Below, in pieces: positions 1 through 6,955 of a stretch of 64,000 bases of DNA (positions are counted from its first letter, which is position 1; each line of letters starts with the position of its first letter). This DNA comes from JAEZJZ01 sp050949055 (GTDB lineage: Bacteria > Bacillota > UBA994 > UBA5500). The notes beneath the pieces were generated by a model. That model had not been told where the DNA came from. It made no database searches and worked only from the letters and a program-made list of their open reading frames with translations. Made by a program: the position numbers and the translations under genes. The stretch covers positions 1 to 64,000 of the forward strand of contig JBMNFA010000007.1 of NCBI GenBank assembly GCA_050949055.1. Reading direction: 5' to 3'.

Positions 1-192
1 GGACGGACTTTTGAAGCAGAGAATTGCCTGCAGGACGAAGAATTCTATATGGCAAAAAGTAAGGCCACTTACTTTCATTCATACATGTATGGTGATATCA
101 CTTATGGTGAAATGATGAGCAGTTATAATACGTTTATATCGGGAAATATGGTTTATTCGAATGATTGGTATTCCCTCGGTGTGAGGACGTGA
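1..192 (+). CDS. 3' end of an unrecognised gene, cut by window edge
   Basis: An open frame runs from the first base to a TGA at 190-192 and gives about 63 residues rich in Tyr, Ser, Met and Asn (it ends YSNDWYSLGVRT). I do not recognise it. The stretch is clearly more AT-rich than everything downstream, and it lies directly before a cyclophilin gene that has lost its 5' half. This suggests that the first ~240 bases are foreign DNA or a rearrangement junction. The start lies outside the window, so it could equally be chance reading through non-coding DNA. Confidence 0.3.
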   Translation, partial: GRTFEAENCLQDEEFYMAKSKATYFHSYMYGDITYGEMMSSYNTFISGNMVYSNDWYSLGVRT

Positions 193-262
193 TGAAGTCA
201 ATGTGTCACCAAGACGTATATGGGGCACTTCTACGTAATAATTCTTGATACTTCACTTCGGC

Positions 263-598
263 ATGGGTGGCCCGGGGTATGGGATACCTGGGGAGTTTGC
301 AGCCAATGGTTTCAATAACCCCTTGCTGCACACCCGGGGGATACTGTCTATGGCCAGGGGTGACGATCCAAACTCGGCCGGCTCGCAGTTCTTCATTATG
401 GTGGAGGACACCAGCGATTTGGATGGGCTGTATGCTGCCTTTGGCAGTGTGCTTTCCGGCATGGAAGAGGTGGATCGCATAGTCAACCTGCTCACCGATG
501 AAAACGATCGTCCGCTGGAGCCACCCACCATGGTACGGGTCACGGTGGAGACATTCGGGGCGACTTACCCGCCGCCGATGGTAATGGTCAACAAATAA
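263..598 (+). pseudogene. 5'-truncated cyclophilin (peptidyl-prolyl isomerase) copy
   Basis: The readable 111 residues match the C-terminal two thirds of the intact cyclophilin that follows: GMGGPGYGIPGEF, then NSAGSQFFIMVED, then the AAFGSVLSGMEEVDRI helix region. The first ~60 residues are absent, including the FHRVIPGFMIQGGDP active-site strand with its catalytic Arg. Similarity starts abruptly near base 260, where the AT-rich upstream DNA ends. A TTG at 245 or the ATG at 263 could start translation, but neither has a good Shine-Dalgarno, and the product would lack half the active site. It is probably the remnant of a tandem ppi duplication broken by the rearrangement at its left side. Confidence 0.75.
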
Positions 599-619
599 GC
601 TTCTTAGGAGGTAGCAAAC

Positions 620-1159
620 ATGAGCACAACCAAGCAGAACCCGGTGGTCACCATCCAAATGGATGATGGTGGCCAGATTCAGGTGGAGCTTTTCCCCGAG
701 ACTGCTCCCAATACAGTGAATAACTTCATCCACTTGGTGCAGCAAGGATTCTACAACGGGACTATCTTTCACCGCGTCATTCCAGGATTCATGATTCAAG
801 GCGGCGACCCCGAAGGCACCGGTATGGGGGGCCCGGGTTACTCGATCAGGGGAGAATTCTCCGCTAACGGCTTTCCCAATCAGCTGAAGCACTCCCGGGG
901 AGTGATCTCCATGGCCCGGGCGCAGCATCCCAACTCCGCCGGGTCCCAGTTCTTCATCATGGTGGCTGACGCCCCACACCTGGATGGACAGTACGCAGCC
1001 TTTGGTCGGGTCACCGCAGGGTTGGACGTATGTGACCGGATTGTGGCAGCAGCCCGCGACCGCTTTGACCGTCCGCGGGAGGACCAGAAGATGCAGATGG
1101 TTAGCGTGCAGACCTTCGGCGTAGAGTACCCCGAGCCGACCAAGGTCGGCGAACGGTAA
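620..1159 (+). CDS. Cyclophilin-type peptidyl-prolyl cis-trans isomerase
   Basis: This 179-residue protein catalyses cis-trans isomerisation of X-Pro bonds during protein folding. The cyclophilin signature is complete: FHRVIPGFMIQGGDPEGTG (residues ~52-70, with the catalytic Arg) and SAGSQFFIM (~110). There is no signal peptide, so it should be cytoplasmic. Length fits single-domain bacterial cyclophilins. The ATG follows AGGAGGT (606-612) at good spacing. It lies 21 bases after the truncated paralogue and ends in a clear terminator at 1182-1216. The two copies point to an ancestral tandem duplication. Confidence 0.93.
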   Translation: MSTTKQNPVVTIQMDDGGQIQVELFPETAPNTVNNFIHLVQQGFYNGTIFHRVIPGFMIQGGDPEGTGMGGPGYSIRGEFSANGFPNQLKHSRGVISMARAQHPNSAGSQFFIMVADAPHLDGQYAAFGRVTAGLDVCDRIVAAARDRFDRPREDQKMQMVSVQTFGVEYPEPTKVGER

Positions 1160-1181
1160 GCAAAGACTTCTCAAGACCCCA

Positions 1182-1216
1182 CAGGCAGCCACCGCTGGTG
1201 GTTGCCTGTTATATTT
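1182..1216 (+). terminator. Rho-independent terminator after cyclophilin
   Basis: A perfect 12-bp stem (1182-1193 with 1197-1208) closed by a 3-base loop is followed by TTATATTTT. It lies 22 bases after the cyclophilin stop codon and ends just before the target duplication of the insertion sequence. Confidence 0.85.
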
Positions 1217-1222
1217 TCGAAA

Positions 1223-1239
1223 AAATCTTTCGATTATGG
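1223..1239. repeat. 17-bp target-site duplication, left copy
   Basis: AAATCTTTCGATTATGG here is repeated exactly at 2909-2925 on the other side of the insertion sequence. It is the direct repeat made on insertion. The exact limits can shift by one base at each side because the element ends share bases with the repeat. Confidence 0.88.
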
Positions 1240-1318
1240 TGTCAATGGACAGGGAAAATGTCACCCCAAATCGCGTTATACGGGACAGGGAAAATGTCAC
1301 CTTCGAGGTTAGAATACG

Positions 1319-1429
1319 CCCTTGACTCCCTGTGCTTCTTGTTAAGTGCGAGGGGCGATGGCAGGGAGGACGAAGGCAAGAATCCTTCGCTCGCCCCTCG
1401 GTACGTCATTTTAGCACAGGGGTCAAGGG
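1319..1429. repeat. Large stem-loop inside the IS, 3' of the transposase
   Basis: The outer arms 1319-1336 and 1413-1429 pair almost perfectly, reading CCCTTGACTCCCTGTGCT against the complement of AGCACAGGGGTCAAGGG. An inner stem (GAGGGGCGA at 1350-1358 with TCGCCCCTC at 1391-1399) encloses a small GAAGG/CCTTC hairpin. It lies between the transposase stop and the left terminal repeat and contains no convincing gene. Confidence 0.7.
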
Positions 1430-1484
1430 ACTTAGCTGGATGATGGCTTAGGGCTCCGACAGGGAGGACTGGGTGACCTAAGCG

Positions 1485-2855
1485 TTAGTCGTTGTCCCTG
1501 AATGCTGAATCACCCAAGGCAGCGCTCAGCCAAGGTCGTTCGTCAAAGTATTTTTCGGTCTTGGAGCGCCTGCGCTTAATCGGCTTGGGCTGTTGTTTCT
1601 TCCATGGGTGATCAGCAGGCTGGGTTCGCGGCTGTGCAGGTGTTGCCGGTTTCTCTTTTGGTGGCTCTACTCTCTTCTCTGGCTTTGGTATGGCCTTTAG
1701 TGCGTATACCACGTCACAGTATACGGCACTAACGGTTCCGTCTAGAGCTGTAAGTACCTGCACGGTGGCTTTCTGCCTTAAGGGGATAACTTGTCCCCGC
1801 GAATCGAGTAGTTGAAATAACTGACCGCCATAGGAAATGGTTGAACCAGCAGATGCTTTACGCGGATGACGGATAGACAGGATTCTGCGAATGTTCTCTT
1901 GGCTGGGTGCAGGTAAAAATACAGACCCATCCTCGGGTGCCTTTACGGCGAACTGCTTGTTGAATCTAGCAATGAATCCCGGTAGAAAAGCATTGGCCTC
2001 TTCCATGGTTGAGATCTTGGCTATCCGGAGCTCAGTAATCAGGCGAGCTTGTAGGGTCCCCCAAAGGCGTTCAATTCTCCCTTTAGCTTGCGGTGACCGT
2101 GCAGGAATGTGTTGGATTCCAAGGTCCGCGAGAGCATTACCGAACTGAGTTAAGGCTACGGTCTTTCCAGCCAATTGGTCCTCGATACTGAGCTTATCTT
2201 TTTTCGGGGAGAAGAAAATCGAGTGGCGATCAGAATAAAGGCCATCTGGAATCCCGTAGTCATTAAGCACTTGCTCAAGCATTAAATGGTATCCTCGCAA
2301 GTCTTCAGTAGGTCTAAAGACTAGTGCTAAAACAGTGCTTGTAGCATCATCGATGCTCCCATGCAGAGCCAGCGTAGGCCCTCGTCCCTCCAGCCAATCA
2401 TGGGTACTGGCATCGCACTGCGCCAGCATGCCCATGCGTGCTTTGCGGTCACGAGTACGACGTTTGTGCGGCTGTTTCTTAGCAAAGCGCAATTGCACTT
2501 GCGCTTTGCGTAGGATTCTAGCAACGCTCTTGGCACTTATCTCGATATAGTTGTGTTCGGCCAAAAGCTCACTCATGTGCTGGCAGCTAGTATCCCTGTA
2601 GTCTCCTGTTGCCATTTCAACAACCAGACGCCTAACGTCAGTAGGAATAGCGTTAGCGGGCTTCCGTCCACGATTACCGTGTGCGAGAAAACCTGGTCCC
2701 TGATTCTGAACCCCTTTCTTCAACCGTTTCACTTGTCGTTCACTTAGTCCAAGCAATTGTGCTGCGTCAGCAATGGTACGTCTTCCGCTAAGGGTGTCTT
2801 GAATGGCACGAAGGCGATTTGCTTCTTTCATGTTTAAATATTGCTCTCCCATCAT
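1485..2855 (-). CDS. DDE transposase, ISNCY/IS1202-like
   Basis: This 456-residue transposase should cut and paste the surrounding element. An N-terminal helix-turn-helix (about residues 12-50, AAQLLGLSERQVKRLKKG) is followed by a second DNA-binding region. The RNase H-fold core has candidate catalytic residues Asp148 (QCDASTHDW), Asp209 (GLYSDRHSIF) and Glu262 (KGRIERLWGT). The C-terminal ~60 residues are Pro, Lys and Arg rich. The frame is intact, so it may be active. ATG 2855 touches the inner terminal-repeat motif and has no clear Shine-Dalgarno; the ATG at 2831 after GGGAGAG is an alternative start. Confidence 0.9.
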   Translation of the reverse strand: MMGEQYLNMKEANRLRAIQDTLSGRRTIADAAQLLGLSERQVKRLKKGVQNQGPGFLAHGNRGRKPANAIPTDVRRLVVEMATGDYRDTSCQHMSELLAEHNYIEISAKSVARILRKAQVQLRFAKKQPHKRRTRDRKARMGMLAQCDASTHDWLEGRGPTLALHGSIDDATSTVLALVFRPTEDLRGYHLMLEQVLNDYGIPDGLYSDRHSIFFSPKKDKLSIEDQLAGKTVALTQFGNALADLGIQHIPARSPQAKGRIERLWGTLQARLITELRIAKISTMEEANAFLPGFIARFNKQFAVKAPEDGSVFLPAPSQENIRRILSIRHPRKASAGSTISYGGQLFQLLDSRGQVIPLRQKATVQVLTALDGTVSAVYCDVVYALKAIPKPEKRVEPPKEKPATPAQPRTQPADHPWKKQQPKPIKRRRSKTEKYFDERPWLSAALGDSAFRDND

Positions 2856-2908
2856 AGGGACATTATCGCTGTCCCGTTACAGGGTGACAATATCGCTGTC
2901 CGACGACA

Positions 2909-2925
2909 AAATCTTTCGATTATGG
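2909..2925. repeat. 17-bp target-site duplication, right copy
   Basis: This is an exact copy of the 17 bases at 1223-1239. It ends immediately before the TTGACA -35 box of the desulfoferrodoxin promoter, so the insertion left that promoter core intact. Confidence 0.88.
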
Positions 2926-2954
2926 TTGACACTAATGATAATAATTACTATAAT
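2926..2954 (+). promoter_or_regulatory. Consensus sigma-A promoter for desulfoferrodoxin
   Basis: TTGACA (2926-2931) and TATAAT (2949-2954) both match consensus exactly and are separated by 17 bases. Transcription should start near 2961 and give a ~90-base leader. That leader contains a small hairpin (ATCCCCG 2969-2975 with CGGGGAT 2992-2998). A dyad operator overlaps the -10 box. Confidence 0.88.
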
Positions 2955-2964
2955 GTTATTATCA
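2936..2964. promoter_or_regulatory. Fur/PerR-family-like operator over the -10 box
   Basis: TGATAATAA (2936-2944) and TTATTATCA (2956-2964) form a perfect 9-bp inverted repeat with an 11-base spacer, centred on the TATAAT box. The half-site TGATAAT matches the Fur-superfamily consensus. Repression of a superoxide reductase by a peroxide- or iron-sensing Fur/PerR regulator is known in clostridia, and repressor binding here would block RNA polymerase. Which family member acts is inference. Confidence 0.65.
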
Positions 2965-3051
2965 AAGGATCCCCGGGCGTAGAATGCAAAGCGGGGATGG
3001 TCCCCTTGGTGAATTGCAATCCGGAAGAGAAATCAAGAGGAGGAATTGCTG

Positions 3052-3435
3052 ATGACGGAGTTAAAGCAGGTCTATAAGTGCAACATCTGTGGGAACATGG
3101 TGGAGGTAGTGCATGCCGGCCAGGGCGAGCTAGTCTGCTGCGGACAGCCGATGGAGCTGATGGTGCCGCAAACAGCGGACAAGACCTTGGAAAAGCATGT
3201 GCCGGTGATTGAAAAGACGGATGATGGCTTTATGGTTACGGTAGGCAGCACTGCCCATCCGATGATGGAGAAACATTACATCGAGTGGATCGAGCTGATC
3301 GCCGACGGCAAAGTCTATCGGCAGTTCCTGCAGCCGGGGCAGCCGCCCAAGGCCGAGTTCTGTATCGATGCTGAAAAGGTCAGCGCTCGCGAGTACTGTA
3401 ACTTGCACGGTCTGTGGCAGTCTGAGCAGGAGTAA
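3052..3435 (+). CDS. dfx: Desulfoferrodoxin (superoxide reductase)
   Basis: This 127-residue protein reduces superoxide to hydrogen peroxide without releasing oxygen, a defence typical of anaerobes. The N-terminal desulforedoxin domain holds a four-Cys iron site: Cys10, Cys13, Cys29 and Cys30. The C-terminal domain carries the catalytic Fe(His)4Cys site: His49, His69, His75, Cys116 and His119, with CNLHG near the end. It is therefore a two-iron class I enzyme of normal length. ATG 3052 is chosen because AGAGGAGGAA lies 9 bases upstream; a TTG at 3046 is too close. It is a single-gene unit with a consensus promoter, a Fur-like operator and a terminator at 3456. Confidence 0.96.
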   Translation: MTELKQVYKCNICGNMVEVVHAGQGELVCCGQPMELMVPQTADKTLEKHVPVIEKTDDGFMVTVGSTAHPMMEKHYIEWIELIADGKVYRQFLQPGQPPKAEFCIDAEKVSAREYCNLHGLWQSEQE

Positions 3436-3455
3436 CGCCCGAGCGAAGGATATTA

Positions 3456-3487
3456 CCCGGCGACGTCAAGACGTCGCCGGGCTTTTT
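3456..3487 (+). terminator. Rho-independent terminator after desulfoferrodoxin
   Basis: A perfect 11-bp GC-rich stem (CCCGGCGACGT 3456-3466 with 3471-3481) and a 4-base loop are followed by CTTTTT. Confidence 0.93.
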
Positions 3488-3531
3488 GACTCTTCAGCTG
3501 CAGCCTCAGAGGACTCCTCCGCCTTGCCCAT

Positions 3532-3593
3532 GGGGGACAGAGGGACGTTTGTCCCCTCGCGAGGGGGACAAATCGTACGTCCCTCTGTCCCCC
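3532..3593. repeat. 62-bp near-perfect palindrome
   Basis: A 16-bp perfect outer repeat (GGGGGACAGAGGGACG 3532-3547 with 3578-3593) encloses a second perfect inner stem (TTTGTCCCC with GGGGACAAA) around a TCGCGAG loop; the right arm has a 5-base insertion. It sits between the desulfoferrodoxin terminator and the 3' end of the convergent gene, so it could act as a terminator for either. GGGGAC-type palindromes recur elsewhere in the window. Confidence 0.8.
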
Positions 3594-3607
3594 TTCTGAC
3601 TCATGCT

Positions 3608-4591
3608 TTACTCCGGCTGTACCATCTCCGCCTGGCCAAACAGGGCTGGCAGACCGCCGGTGTGCCAGAAGCAGACGCCTTTGTCTCTGGGGATCACTCG
3701 CTGGGAGATCAGGTCCATCATCCCCCAGAGCACCTTGGCGGTGTAGGTGTTCTCGAGGAGGATCCCTTCTGTCTGGGCCAACTGCCGCAGCCAGTAGATC
3801 GACTGGGGGGTGGGTTGGGCATAGCCAGGGCCCAGGTAAGCATCGTAGATGGTGAACACATCGTCAATGGGGACTGGCGTGGGCTGCTCTAGCAGAGCGG
3901 CGATACTGCGGCAATTTGCGTGCAGCAGCGCGCTCAGCTCCGCTTCCTCATATTCCACGCTGATCACATGCACATGCCAGGGCCGCCCTAGCAGGGCCGT
4001 GCCATAGATGAATCCGGAAGCGGTGCCGCCCATGGCACCTACCATCACCACATGCTTGATGTCGATGCAGTGGTCTCTTGCCTGTTGTTGCAGCTCATAA
4101 GCGGCGTTGACATAGCCCAGGGTGCCGCGGGCAACGTTGCCGATCAGGTAAGGTCGACGACCCTGCTGCCGCAGCTTGGCTACCAGTTCCTCCGCATGTC
4201 TACCGCGGGCTTCTTCGTCCATCGGTCCCAAGAAAATCGACTTGGCACCGAACAGGCTATCCAGCAATAGATTACCCTGCCAGAAATCGGGGCGATCGGT
4301 GTTATGCAGCAGCCAGCATTCCAGGTCCAGTTTAGCGGCAGCCGCTGCCGTCAGCCGACACTGGTTTGATTCGGGCAAGCCGCAAGCTATCACCAGGTCG
4401 CAGTCGTTGGCCAAAGCCTCACCTAGCCAAAACTCCAGGTGGCGTAGCTTGTTCCCACCCACCCCCAGCGACATCAGGTCATCGCGCTTGATGAACAGTT
4501 GTCGGTGCTGTGCCAGCTCTCCCAACCGGAGCAGCGGTTCCAGCGCCGTCGGCAGTTCCACCAGGTTCACCCGTGGAAATCTCGCAAGCAT
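3608..4591 (-). CDS. D-cysteine desulfhydrase / ACC deaminase family enzyme
   Basis: This 327-residue PLP-dependent fold-type II enzyme probably breaks D-cysteine (or a related D-amino acid or aminocyclopropane-carboxylate) to a keto acid, ammonia and sulfide. The PLP lysine is Lys48 in GVGGNKLRHLEF. The Ser/Asn substrate loop reads LPESNQCRLTAAAA, where many D-cysteine desulfhydrases have QSNH, so specificity is uncertain. The phosphate-binding Gly-rich loop is VGAMGGTASG. The start follows GGGAGGAGGTTAGGAACT. It is convergent with desulfoferrodoxin and is a stand-alone gene. It fits the D-amino-acid theme of the window. Confidence 0.85.
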   Translation of the reverse strand: MLARFPRVNLVELPTALEPLLRLGELAQHRQLFIKRDDLMSLGVGGNKLRHLEFWLGEALANDCDLVIACGLPESNQCRLTAAAAAKLDLECWLLHNTDRPDFWQGNLLLDSLFGAKSIFLGPMDEEARGRHAEELVAKLRQQGRRPYLIGNVARGTLGYVNAAYELQQQARDHCIDIKHVVMVGAMGGTASGFIYGTALLGRPWHVHVISVEYEEAELSALLHANCRSIAALLEQPTPVPIDDVFTIYDAYLGPGYAQPTPQSIYWLRQLAQTEGILLENTYTAKVLWGMMDLISQRVIPRDKGVCFWHTGGLPALFGQAEMVQPE

Positions 4592-4881
4592 AGTTCCTAA
4601 CCTCCTCCCAACATCCTGTTTACCTTCTTGGACATTATCTGCCTAAGTCCTGCTTTACCGCATCCAGAGAGTGACTGATGACAAAGGATGCCGCCCAGGC
4701 TAGGGGACTGGGGCCTGGTGTCTGCTTCGGGGTTGGCACTGGTCATCCCTTCCCTTGGAATGGGACACGGAACACGTCACGTTGTCTTATTGACATAATG
4801 TGGCTGGGAACCATTAAGGAACAGGTGGCGTCGAAAGATATGGCGCGCGACCAACATCTATTCAGAGAGAGGTTTCAGTCT

Positions 4882-5424
4882 ATGTTCAGCAAGAAGATCA
4901 GGTTGCTGGGGCTGCTAACGCTGGCTCTGGCACTGCTAGTAACTGGCTGTAGCAGCAAGGTGAACGATGTCGCTGTGGCAGACATCTATGCCCAAATTGA
5001 AGCAGTGATCAAGGCGGACCTGGAGGCTAATGGCGTTGACTTGGACGAAGCAGAAGAGGAATTGCCCGGATATGTGCGTACAGACCTGCTAGAGGGTGAA
5101 CTGCGGTTTGTTCTGGCGGAAGAAGGGCTATTGGATCTGGATTTGATCGCGGAAGGGGTTGCCCTGCAGTCGATGTGGAACACCAGCTCCACCGAAATCC
5201 TGGTGATCAAAGCAAAAGACGAAGCTGCTGCCGAGCAATTGTCAGCCGCTCTGGAGCAGGAGAAAGAGCTGCGTCTGGAGCAATGGGCCACCTACTTGCC
5301 CAACCAGCGCGAAAAGGTGGAGAACACGGTAATCAAGGTGTCAGGCGTACACCTGCTTTACGCCACTTATGAGAACCCAGACCAGATCGAGGCAGCCTTT
5401 GACGCTGTACTGCAAGGGGAATAG
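4882..5424 (+). CDS. DUF4358-family lipoprotein
   Basis: This 180-residue protein has a classic lipoprotein signal: KK, a hydrophobic stretch, then the lipobox LLVTGCSS with Cys ~22. The mature part matches the DUF4358 pattern (ADIYAQIEAVIKADL near the start, then the AEQLSAALEQEK region and a VHLLYATYENPDQI end). Members are often encoded beside MBOAT and DHHW genes, as here. The ATG at 4882 follows AGAGAGG and places the signal peptide at the N-terminus; the frame extends further upstream but without membrane features. It is probably an envelope partner of the O-acylation machinery, with no known enzymatic role. Confidence 0.82.
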   Translation: MFSKKIRLLGLLTLALALLVTGCSSKVNDVAVADIYAQIEAVIKADLEANGVDLDEAEEELPGYVRTDLLEGELRFVLAEEGLLDLDLIAEGVALQSMWNTSSTEILVIKAKDEAAAEQLSAALEQEKELRLEQWATYLPNQREKVENTVIKVSGVHLLYATYENPDQIEAAFDAVLQGE

Positions 5425-5528
5425 TGACCTAAGAATGGTGACAACCAAGGAGCGGAGACTGGCTCTGGGTCGGTCCCGCTCTTTGTTGTGCCGACGAATA
5501 ATCCTGCGCGAGAAAGGGGCGGGGGCAA

Positions 5529-6944
5529 TTGGTCCTCAGTAGCCTTGCTTTTCTGTACAGCTTTCTGCCGCTGACCCTGCTCTGCTATTATCTCACTCCA
5601 AAGCAGCACCGCAATCTGGTGTTGTTCGTCGTCAGTCTGTTGTTCTACTCCTGGGGTGAGCCGAGGTATGTCATTCTCATGCTCTATTCTACAGTGTTGG
5701 ACTATACCTGCGGTCGGATGATCGAGCGCTATCGGTTAAACCCCGGCAAAGCCAGGTTCTGGCTGGCGGTGTCTTTGCTGGGGAACCTGGGGCTGTTGGG
5801 GGTATTCAAATACTCCGATTGGCTGCTGGGCAACCTTAATCAGCTGCTTTCCCTGTCCTTGCCCTTGCCTGGCTTGCGCCTGCCTATCGGCATCTCGTTT
5901 TACACATTCCAAACCATGTCCTATTCCATCGATGTCTACAGGGGCGAGACTCCGGCGCAAAGGAGTCTCATCGACTTCGGAACTTACGTCACCTTGTTTC
6001 CGCAGTTGATCGCTGGACCGATAGTGCGCTATGTGGATGTAGCTCGGGAGCTGACCGAGCGGCGTCATTCGTTGGATGACATAGGGCGTGGTGCTCGCGG
6101 TTTCGCCGTTGGCCTGGGGAAAAAGGTGCTGCTGGCCAACAATTGCGGCTTGGTCTTCACCCAGATCAGAGAGGCGATGGGGACCGGACAGTTGAGCCTG
6201 GTGGGTGCTTGGCTGGGGATCATCGCTTACGCGCTGCAGGTCTATTTTGATTTCAGCGGGTACAGCGACATGGCCGTTGGCTTGGGGGGCATGTTTGGGT
6301 TCAGTTTTCCTCAGAACTTCAACTACCCATTTATCGCCCGCAGTGTGACTGAGTTTTGGCGACGCTGGCACATCACGTTGGGATCGTGGTTTCGCGATTA
6401 TTTGTACATTCCCTTGGGTGGCAATCGGCGGGGGCAACTGGCCACTTACCGCAATTTGCTCCTAGTGTGGATGCTCACCGGCCTATGGCATGGAGCTGAA
6501 TGGAATTTTGTCTGGTGGGGAGGCTTCTTCGCTGTCACGCTGATTCTGGAACGCTATCGGCTGTTGAATTGGCTGCAGCGCTGGCCACGGCCCTGCCAGC
6601 ATCTCTATACACTGGCCCTGATTGCCGTGTCCTTTGCGATCTTTGCTTTCTCTTCCGGGGGTGAAATCTTGAGCTATTTGGCGAGCCTGCTTGGCAGCAA
6701 CCGTATTCTGATCACCAACTTGGACCTCTATTTGCTTTCCAGCAACGCGGCGTTGTTGGCTGCGGCAGCCCTGGCAGCTACGCCGCTGCCCAAACTGATG
6801 CGTGAGCGCTGGGTGGTCTCGCGAGCCGCCACACGAACCTGGGCAGCAGATCTGGCGGCGATCAGTTGGTTGGCGTTGGTGCTGCTCTGCACCGCCTACC
6901 TGGTGGACTCCAGTTACAATCCATTTCTCTACTTTCGTTTCTAG
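5529..6944 (+). CDS. MBOAT family O-acyltransferase (AlgI/DltB-like)
   Basis: This 471-residue, about 11-helix membrane protein transfers an acyl group (usually acetyl) across the membrane to extracellular polysaccharide. The family N-terminus SSLAFLYSFLPLTLL is present. The core FWRRWHITLGSWFRDYLYIPLGG and the catalytic-His motif LTGLWHGAEWNFVWWG (His ~321) are intact. The TTG start is chosen because it gives the normal family N-terminus and follows AAAGGGGCGGGGG; no ATG would do so. It lies ~100 bases after the DUF4358 lipoprotein and 11 bases before the DHHW gene, forming a likely operon. Confidence 0.92.
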   Translation: MVLSSLAFLYSFLPLTLLCYYLTPKQHRNLVLFVVSLLFYSWGEPRYVILMLYSTVLDYTCGRMIERYRLNPGKARFWLAVSLLGNLGLLGVFKYSDWLLGNLNQLLSLSLPLPGLRLPIGISFYTFQTMSYSIDVYRGETPAQRSLIDFGTYVTLFPQLIAGPIVRYVDVARELTERRHSLDDIGRGARGFAVGLGKKVLLANNCGLVFTQIREAMGTGQLSLVGAWLGIIAYALQVYFDFSGYSDMAVGLGGMFGFSFPQNFNYPFIARSVTEFWRRWHITLGSWFRDYLYIPLGGNRRGQLATYRNLLLVWMLTGLWHGAEWNFVWWGGFFAVTLILERYRLLNWLQRWPRPCQHLYTLALIAVSFAIFAFSSGGEILSYLASLLGSNRILITNLDLYLLSSNAALLAAAALAATPLPKLMRERWVVSRAATRTWAADLAAISWLALVLLCTAYLVDSSYNPFLYFRF

Positions 6945-6955
6945 GAGGGGATAGC

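Larger units (their letters stand above)
1240..2908 (-). mobile_element. Complete insertion sequence, ISNCY/IS1202-like
   Basis: The 1669-bp element begins TGTC and ends with its complement. The 27-bp terminal inverted repeats (1240-1266 and 2882-2908) match at 21 positions. Each end also carries a second inner copy of the GGGACAG...ATGTC motif (1282-1300 on the left, 2857-2875 on the right), probably transposase binding sites. A 17-bp direct repeat flanks it. One transposase gene fills most of it on the minus strand. Long target duplications with TGT-type ends fit the group once filed under ISNCY and now called IS1202-like; that placement is from memory of the family. The intact ends, duplication and uninterrupted gene suggest a recent insertion. 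Confidence 0.88.

Noticed and set aside
1223..1239. The IS target as a true dif site
   Set aside because: Only a vague AT-rich similarity; no 28-bp dif-like two-arm structure can be seen in the reconstructed empty site.
206..1300. 364-residue open frame on the minus strand over the cyclophilin genes
   Set aside because: It is antisense to two copies of a conserved gene and simply mirrors their codon structure; it has no ribosome-binding site and no family resemblance.
4789..4817. TTGACA upstream of the DUF4358 gene as a promoter
   Set aside because: The -35 box is perfect, but the sequence 17 bases downstream (ATTAAG) is a poor -10.
5435..5542. Small ATG-initiated ORF between the DUF4358 and MBOAT genes
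   Set aside because: 35 codons, very Arg-rich, no clear ribosome-binding site, and it overlaps the MBOAT start; probably chance.
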